Positions 58,520-64,000 of a stretch of DNA of 64,000 bases are shown here, in pieces. Within the stretch, counting starts at the first letter, position 1. Every line of letters starts with the position of its first letter. Source of the stretch: Hepsetus odoe (taxonomy: Eukaryota; Chordata; Actinopteri; Characiformes; Hepsetidae); NCBI GenBank assembly GCA_017165825.1, contig CM029384.1, positions 7,772,914 through 7,836,913 of the forward strand, written 5' to 3'. A program made the position numbers and the translations under genes. Below the pieces are notes generated by a model. The model worked only from the letters and a program-made list of their open reading frames with translations, was not told the origin of the DNA and did no database searches.

Positions 58520-58968
58520 ATATGGCACTGTGCAAAAGTCTTGATCCAACACTCTTTTCTTCATATTTAGTTTCCAAATAGCAAGGTGTTTTATGTGTTG
58601 CTGAGAAACAGATCTCCAGGTTTCTAGTAGGATGATGTTTTTGTCATGTTCATTGCACTTTCTGTACCTGACCAGAAGATCAGAGGATTATTTTCTGTTG
58701 TTGTTGTTGTTGTTAAGCCACAGTGACCTACCTATGAAACAGGTACAGATGATTACAGATGATGAGGCTGGTGATTAGTGCACTGGTGATGCTGAACGCT
58801 GAGTGGTTAGGACCAAATTTGCAACCTATTGTAGTGAAACATTTTTTCCCATTTCGTTAATTTAATCTACTCAACATGCCAAAGACAAGAAATCAACTGT
58901 ATTTTCTTGCACCAGCAAGGAAAATGTAAAGGAACGGAGTGTGTATTTTGCACAGTACTTTATATATC
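58520..58968. mobile_element. Non-autonomous Tc1-like element
   Basis: The left end CACTGTGCAAAAGTCTT (about 58527) and the right end ATTTTGCACAGTACTTTA (about 58950) are inverted matches of the Tc1 terminal repeat seen at 281-314. The 450-bp interior has no transposase frame, only a TTG repeat near 58696. A MITE-type derivative is the simplest reading. Confidence 0.72.
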
Positions 58969-59236
58969 ACTTTATTTATACCCTGCTGTTTTTTAAGTTC
59001 TTCAAAGCTCTTCCCACTTCACAAAAACAACTAAACTGAAGAGCTCGTGTGGAGCTAATTTTCATTTGGGTGCTGATGAGGTGATGAGGAGATCACTGAA
59101 AATGGTTTAGAGAACAGGAAGGAACTCCAGCACATGCTGCATCATTTATAGCTCTTTTATGCGTCCTGTGCTATTAGTGTCCAGATGAACATGATGTACT
59201 CTCTCTTTCTCTCTATCTGCAGCTCAGGAACCACTT
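58969..59236. other. Intergenic DNA
   Basis: Nothing recognised. Confidence 0.4.
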
Positions 59237-59375
59237 GTATGCCCACTACCACCACTGGGTTCCTGAGCTAAACCCTTAACCCTGAGTTGCTCGAGGGGGA
59301 CTGTCGATGTAATCAGGAAAGGGAAGTCGCCCTGAATAAAAGCATCTGCTGAATACCGTAAATGTAAATGTAAAT
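59237..59375 (+). mobile_element. SINE family C, 5'-truncated
   Basis: Begins ACTACCACCACTGGGTTCC, then TTAACCCTGAGTTGCTCGAG and CCTGAATAAAAGCATCTGCT, ending in ATGTAAATG repeats. The head is missing. Confidence 0.82.
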
Positions 59376-59943
59376 GTTGTATCTAATCACACTTGCCTCT
59401 CTGTGATCCTGTGTCTTGTTCTTTCTTTACTCAGCCCTGAGAACAGACATTAATATTTCAAACTAAATCAAGAGAATTTCAACCGATTGGGGTAGCAGAG
59501 ACAGATGAACCATTTCCTTCTTTATGAATGTTTTTTCTGAAAACATGAATAAGAGAGCATTTTTACAGGCTTCAGATCACTACAATAGTCTGCTTTCATC
59601 ACTGCAGTTCCTCTCCTTTACTGGAGCCTTCCTGCTCCAGAAGCATAAAGTTTTCAAGTGGCATTAGCAGAAGAGTGAAATGAATTACAAAAATTGAACC
59701 GTCAGCACTGAGTCAAAGGCTGAAAAGCTCTGAGAGACACTGAGCTTTTCAAATGGGAGGTGAAACATTTGTGGACTGTCGTCCTCTGATAATTAATCAT
59801 TTTTAGCATATAGTTCTAATAAGCATTTGCTGGTGATAAGTGCTGTAGTTTAAGTTATAAATTGTGTGCCCATGAAAAAAGAAATAAGACTACAATTTGA
59901 ATGAAAATAACAAATGCATAAACGCTTTTTATCTGAAATATTC

Positions 59944-59944
<1 letters not shown>
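59376..59944. other. Intergenic DNA
   Basis: No gene or repeat recognised. Confidence 0.4.

Positions 59945-59982
<38 letters not shown>
59945..59982. repeat. TG microsatellite
   Basis: About 19 TG units. Confidence 0.93.
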
Positions 59983-59983
<1 letters not shown>

Positions 59984-60302
59984 CCTATCAACAAAGTGTC
60001 CAGCAGAGCTCTTATGTAACCACCACAATAGATATATCTGTCCCTGGCAACACACACACGTACACAAACACATGCAGAAACACTTACCAATATTTTAGTG
60101 TTTAATTCATCTAGGTTTAACAAAAATTCAACAAATAATTTAGTGTGACAACCAGTTTAAATTGGAAAACTGTACAATGTGTTACTACTGGTGATGTGGT
60201 GGATATGACTGCTTCATAATGCTTTCCAGTGAAAACATTTTGACCAGTAAACCTGCTCAGCCTCAAATATGATGCATCTTTAACTTACAAATACCCTAAT
60301 AG

Positions 60303-60310
<8 letters not shown>

Positions 60311-60333
<23 letters not shown>

Positions 60334-60583
60334 AACACACACACATGCACATCACTTATCCTCATCAGGGCCGTGAAGTTGGTGCTGGAGCCTATCCCAG
60401 CACTTGGAGGGCAAAGTCCACATAAACACCCTGGACAGATTACCACTCCATCACAGGACTGACACACTCTTACACCATGAGGGCATCTCCAGTCCACATG
60501 ACACGCATGTCTTTGAACCGGATCAACCAGAGGACGCCCTGGCATGGATTCAATCCCAGAACCTTCTCACTGTCCCTTAGCAA
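60311..60583 (-). mobile_element. DANA/HE1-like SINE (family B) next to a CT/CA repeat
   Basis: A CT then CA repeat at 60303-60343 precedes the reverse SINE: CACTTATCCTCATCAGGGCC, GGTGCTGGAGCCTATCCCAG, ACACCCTGGACAGATTACC, and the B-box complement GGATTCAATCCCAGAACC. Diverged. Confidence 0.72.
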
Positions 60584-60699
60584 AAAGGATCAGAGTACAT
60601 AAAGGGTTGTTTGAATCATAACCATAGTGGAACTCTATAAAAGGTCCTTTAAAAAAAACTCTTCAGAGAAGAACTGTAGAACCTGGAGAAGTCCATTAA

Positions 60700-61060
60700 A
60701 GGAAAACAAACAAACACTAAACAACTATGAAAGAAAACACAAAAAGCAATAAGCAAAAACACAAAAACTAAAAAACAAAAAGCAAAAGAGGATAAGATAC
60801 TTACAACAGATACCAGCACACACAAGCCTATTTATTGGACACCTGACAGAGACAACCTGGACAGGAGAGGAGACCAGACACAGATGAGCATGATGTTCAT
60901 CACAAGGGTAAGGGCAATACAAGTCAAGTTCAAAGGCGGGGCAAATCAGGACTAAACATAAACACGAGCACATGGAGAGCATAAACAAAGACACGTGGAG
61001 AGCGAAAGCAGACACAGACGAGATGCCAGGAATATGAATCAGTGGTCATGATTCCACATA
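60700..61060 (-). repeat. Unclassified A-rich dispersed repeat
   Basis: On the minus strand this is a T-rich sequence with TTTAGTCCTGATTTGCCCCG, general features that resemble the repeat at 3233-3606. Boundaries and class are not clear. Confidence 0.3.
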
Positions 61061-61312
61061 ACCATTGCTTTTTACTACAAAACTCTCAACTAGTATCTTT
61101 ACTAGTATGTTTCATGATCAATAATCACTACAAACCTTTAATGCAATAAAGACTGACATGTTTAGAAAAGTAAAAGCTTTATTTATATTTCCCAAAGGCA
61201 TTAAATAACAGATAATATACTGTATTTTTTATTGATCTTTATCTACCTTGAGGTTTTTATAGAAAAAAGAAGAAACAACGGCACCGCATTTAAATGCGTA
61301 TGGAAAATCTGT

Positions 61313-61598
61313 GCGTGTGTGTGTGTGTGTATGTGTGTGTGTGTGTATGTGTGTGTGTATTTACTTGTTACAGAGCATGACCTCCTATTCCCTTCAAAAC
61401 TATCCATGGCTCATGCCTCAAACTCTCATTGGGAGTATGAAATGAGTTGTGTGTGTGTGTGTGTGTGTACGCACAAGTGTGGGCATGTGTGCATGTGAGT
61501 GTGTGTATTTGCTTGTTACCGAGCATGACCTCCTATTCCCTTCAAAACTATCCATGTCTCATGCCTCCAATTCACACTGGGAGTATGAAATGAGGTGG
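61313..61598 (+). repeat. Tandem duplication of a TG-repeat unit
   Basis: The block with ACCTCCTATTCCCTTCAAAA, CTATCCAT, CTCATGCCTC and GGGAGTATGAAATGAG occurs at about 61380-61446 and again at about 61527-61595. A TG microsatellite precedes each copy. The two copies are nearly identical. Confidence 0.9.
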
Positions 61599-61647
61599 CA
61601 GGAGATGTGTCTCTATCACAGCAGATTCTGTTATGCAATAACTCATT

Positions 61648-61648
<1 letters not shown>

Positions 61649-61682
<34 letters not shown>
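61649..61682. repeat. CA microsatellite
   Basis: About 17 CA units. Confidence 0.93.
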
Positions 61683-61684
<2 letters not shown>

Positions 61685-62169
61685 GCTGGACTGGACATGT
61701 GACTAAAAGGTTAAAACTGTCTAATGACAGATTCTCTCCTGAGAAACTCGAGCACACACTCGTCTCTCTTGTGGTTTGCTCAGTTATTTGTCCACACCAG
61801 GCAGTTTTAGATTTCATTTGATGAGGTGCCTAAACCTCTGTCACGTTGCCTGGAGTGTGGTGCGAGAGAGGGTGGATGTAATGAATGATGTAACGTATAT
61901 AGTTCAGGTTTGTGTCTGAAATGAAAACACCATTCATTAGAACTAAACCTTTTCCACAGAATACCTCCAATTCATTCCCAGATGCTTAAAACATGACTGT
62001 CAGGTAGCTTTCATTTAGCGACTGCTTCATTTCATTTTAGGAATTGCAACAGTGGCTGAGAACAGCGTAAGGCATTCGTCCCCAGTTCATTTACCATCTG
62101 AGAGCCCTTTCTTTCGGACTTTCTTGTAGATGCAGCTGTTGTTTGAGACTGAAACTAACAGACTATATT

Positions 62170-62586
62170 ACATTACATTCACATTTGCAGCATTTAGCAG
62201 ATGTTCTTATCCAGAGCGACTTCCATGTTCTAATTACAGGAACAGTCCCCCTGGAGCAACTCAGGGTTAAGGGTCTTGCTCAGGGACCCAGTGGTGGTAG
62301 AGCCAGAGGTGGTATTCAAACCTGGGAGCCTCTTGAGCCATAGGTCCATAGGCAAGTAGGGTCTAGTGGTAGGGTATGGACCTATGGATCCAGAGGTCCC
62401 CGGTTCGAATCCCACCTCTAGCACTACCACCATTGGGTCCCTGAGCAAGACCCTTAACCCTGAGTTGCTCCAGGGGGACTGTCCCTGTTATTAGGACCTG
62501 TAAGTCGCTCTGGATAAGAGCGTCTGCTAAATGCCGTAAATGTAAATGTAAATGTAAGCACCCTACTACTAGACCACCACCACCCC
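62170..62586. mobile_element. Two family C SINEs nested head to head
   Basis: A reverse copy (62170-62358 and its head remnant at 62559-62586, CTACTAGACCACCACCACCCC) is interrupted by a forward copy at 62359-62556. The forward copy runs from GGGTCTAGTGGTAGGG with B box GGTTCGAATCCC to a TGTAAATGTAAATG tail. The result is an inverted pair with arms of about 190 bases meeting near 62358. The forward copy has the best B box of the family here. Confidence 0.88.
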
Positions 62587-63020
62587 AAACAAGTAAAATC
62601 AGGCTCCTGCTTGAAAACCTGAGGGGGCCAAACAAAAACTCAAGCCCATAACTCAAATGGCCCATTCTAGGGCAGACATACGTCCCGCTGCAGCCATGTC
62701 CAAGATACCCCAAAGTCCCAGTCCACCCTTTGGCACCATGGTCATAGGAACAGAATTGTGCATGTTGCAATAGTTTCTCTGGTTCAAAAGACAGTTCACG
62801 AGTCACCAACTCTGTGGCCACTGGTTCAAAGTAGAGAGTGTTTGAATGTCTCACATTACTCTCGTCTTCCTGACGCGTTGCATCGCAGCCATCATGATCA
62901 TAGAGAAATTAGTAACATTCATCTGTGGCTTGATTCACAACACAGCTTCCAGCTCTGAGGTATTTCCAAGTATCAGAAGCTGTGAAGACACCCTTCAAAA
63001 TCCTTACATAAATCCGGTCT

Positions 63021-63296
63021 CTATGGCACAAGATCTCCACTGGTTTGAGTGCTTTTGGTGGAGGTGTTAGAATAGGAGGCTGAAGTGATGGCAGTGGAAT
63101 AGTTTAGCTCATCAGGTCCATCAATGCAGTCTGTGTGTCCATCATCAATGTACATCTTTATGATGTAAGTCTTTAAAAATTGTAAATTTTGAGCACCTCT
63201 GGAAATTCTTTTGCCAGTTCCATCACATTTGTCATGATAATTGAATATCTGATCAGTGATTACTGTGTTTTTACTCTTACTTTGCTTCTTCTGCAA
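63021..63296 (-). pseudogene. Short ORF resembling part of an LDL-receptor class A repeat
   Basis: A 91-residue minus-strand frame contains DKCDGTGKRISRG and, further on, DDGHTDCIDGPDE. The second matches the calcium-binding end of LDL-receptor class A repeats (CDG..DC.DGSDE). Only two of the six expected cysteines are present, so it cannot fold as a normal repeat. It could be a degenerate exon, a pseudogene or chance. No flanking exons are recognised. Confidence 0.3.
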
Positions 63297-63308
63297 GTTT
63301 CAGTTTTA

Positions 63309-63412
63309 GGGGCAGCGGGAGCCTAGTTGTTAGGTTGCCCTGAGGTACCCTTGAGCAAAGTACTGTCACAACTGTTGCACTGCATTTCACAATGACAAGA
63401 ACAGTCACCTTT
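63309..63412 (+). mobile_element. SINE family A with internal deletion
   Basis: GGGGCAGCGGGAGCCTAGTTG head joins directly to GTTGCCCTGAGGTACCC. It then jumps from CAAAGTACTGTC to the tail CAATGACAAGAACAGTCACC. The A and tail ends are kept and much of the middle is missing. Confidence 0.8.
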
Positions 63413-63798
63413 ATAGCAAATGTTTTTTCCAACCTCTCTAAACAACTACAGCACTAACTGTTCATATGAAACAGAGCTGAATCAGATCACACAAGAAGCT
63501 AATTTTTTGTGTGGCAGGATTATTTCGCTGTAAGGGGTAAGCTATTAACATATGCAACAGCCCTTTGAAAAGTTTTTCATTAGGAGGGAATATAGTCATC
63601 AGTAGTAAGAAGATTAGGTTTAATGGCTGTCAGAGAAACTATACATAACTTCTGCGCTTCTTCTCTGTTGAGTGTTTTCAGCAGTTTTCTGGTCCACCCA
63701 CACCTGACATAGACGTTCGATTGTAAACTGCGGTAGAAAAGCTTTTTTTCAGTAGAGGTGTAGTATAATGTATGCCATGTATAGAAGTGCAGCATACA

Positions 63799-63942
63799 GT
63801 AAAGTGAAAGTGACTAATCATGTCATTGTGAACCACAACGAAATTGGACCTCTGCATTTAACCCATGCAAACACCATGCAACAGTGGGCAGCTATGAAAG
63901 CGTCCAGGGAGCAGTGACGGGGATGGTACCTTGCTCAAGTGT
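63799..63942 (-). mobile_element. SINE family A, head missing
   Basis: Reverse copy from AAAGTGAAAGTGACTAATC to GGTACCTTGCTCAAGTG. The head side ends at a TATACAGT-rich region, whose GTAGTATA-type words also occur on the other side of the SINE at about 63755-63798. Confidence 0.82.
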
Positions 63943-64000
63943 AGTATACAGTATGCAGTGTATAGTAGTTAAATATATTATATACTGGTGTAGTATACAG

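Overview
The window is nuclear DNA from a ray-finned fish, most likely an otophysan teleost (inference). The evidence is spliced vertebrate genes with GT-AG introns, many tRNA-derived SINEs (one group resembling the zebrafish DANA/HE1 type), fish-type Tc1 transposon remnants, and long TG, CT and GA microsatellites. There is no sign of prokaryotic operons, CRISPR arrays or viruses. All three genes recognised are on the + strand.

Positions 1-907 hold an internally deleted Tc1 transposon end and AT-rich DNA. Positions 908-32346 hold seven exons of FAM171A2, a single-pass membrane protein. Its first exon, with the signal peptide, lies upstream of the window. Its introns (9.7, 13.5, 1.4, 4.0, 0.1 and 0.3 kb) are full of SINEs and also hold a solo LTR, a large imperfect inverted repeat and a nested SINE with a perfect 15-bp target duplication. 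Positions 32347-37190 hold the FAM171A2 3' UTR and intergenic repeats.

Positions 37195-51883 hold a synaptogyrin gene that looks like SYNGR1. It has a CpG-island promoter, three common coding exons and two alternative terminal exons, predicted to give proteins of 229 and 193 residues. Positions 51884-55030 are intergenic, with an 820-bp TCAC-type tandem array that probably grew from a SINE tail. Positions 55034-57304 hold TCAP (telethonin), a two-exon sarcomere gene with a TATA box and a poly(A) signal. Positions 57305-64000 are intergenic, with a Tc1-like non-autonomous element, SINEs (including a head-to-head nested pair), a microsatellite duplication and a short unexplained ORF resembling part of an LDL-receptor class A repeat.

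The three genes do not form a pathway: one is a neuronal-type membrane protein, one a synaptic-vesicle protein and one a Z-disc protein. Their human counterparts are on chromosome 17 (FAM171A2, TCAP) and chromosome 22 (SYNGR1), so the order reflects fish chromosome history. I found no new multi-gene system. The most distinctive material is the repeat architecture and the conserved alternative 3' end of the synaptogyrin gene.
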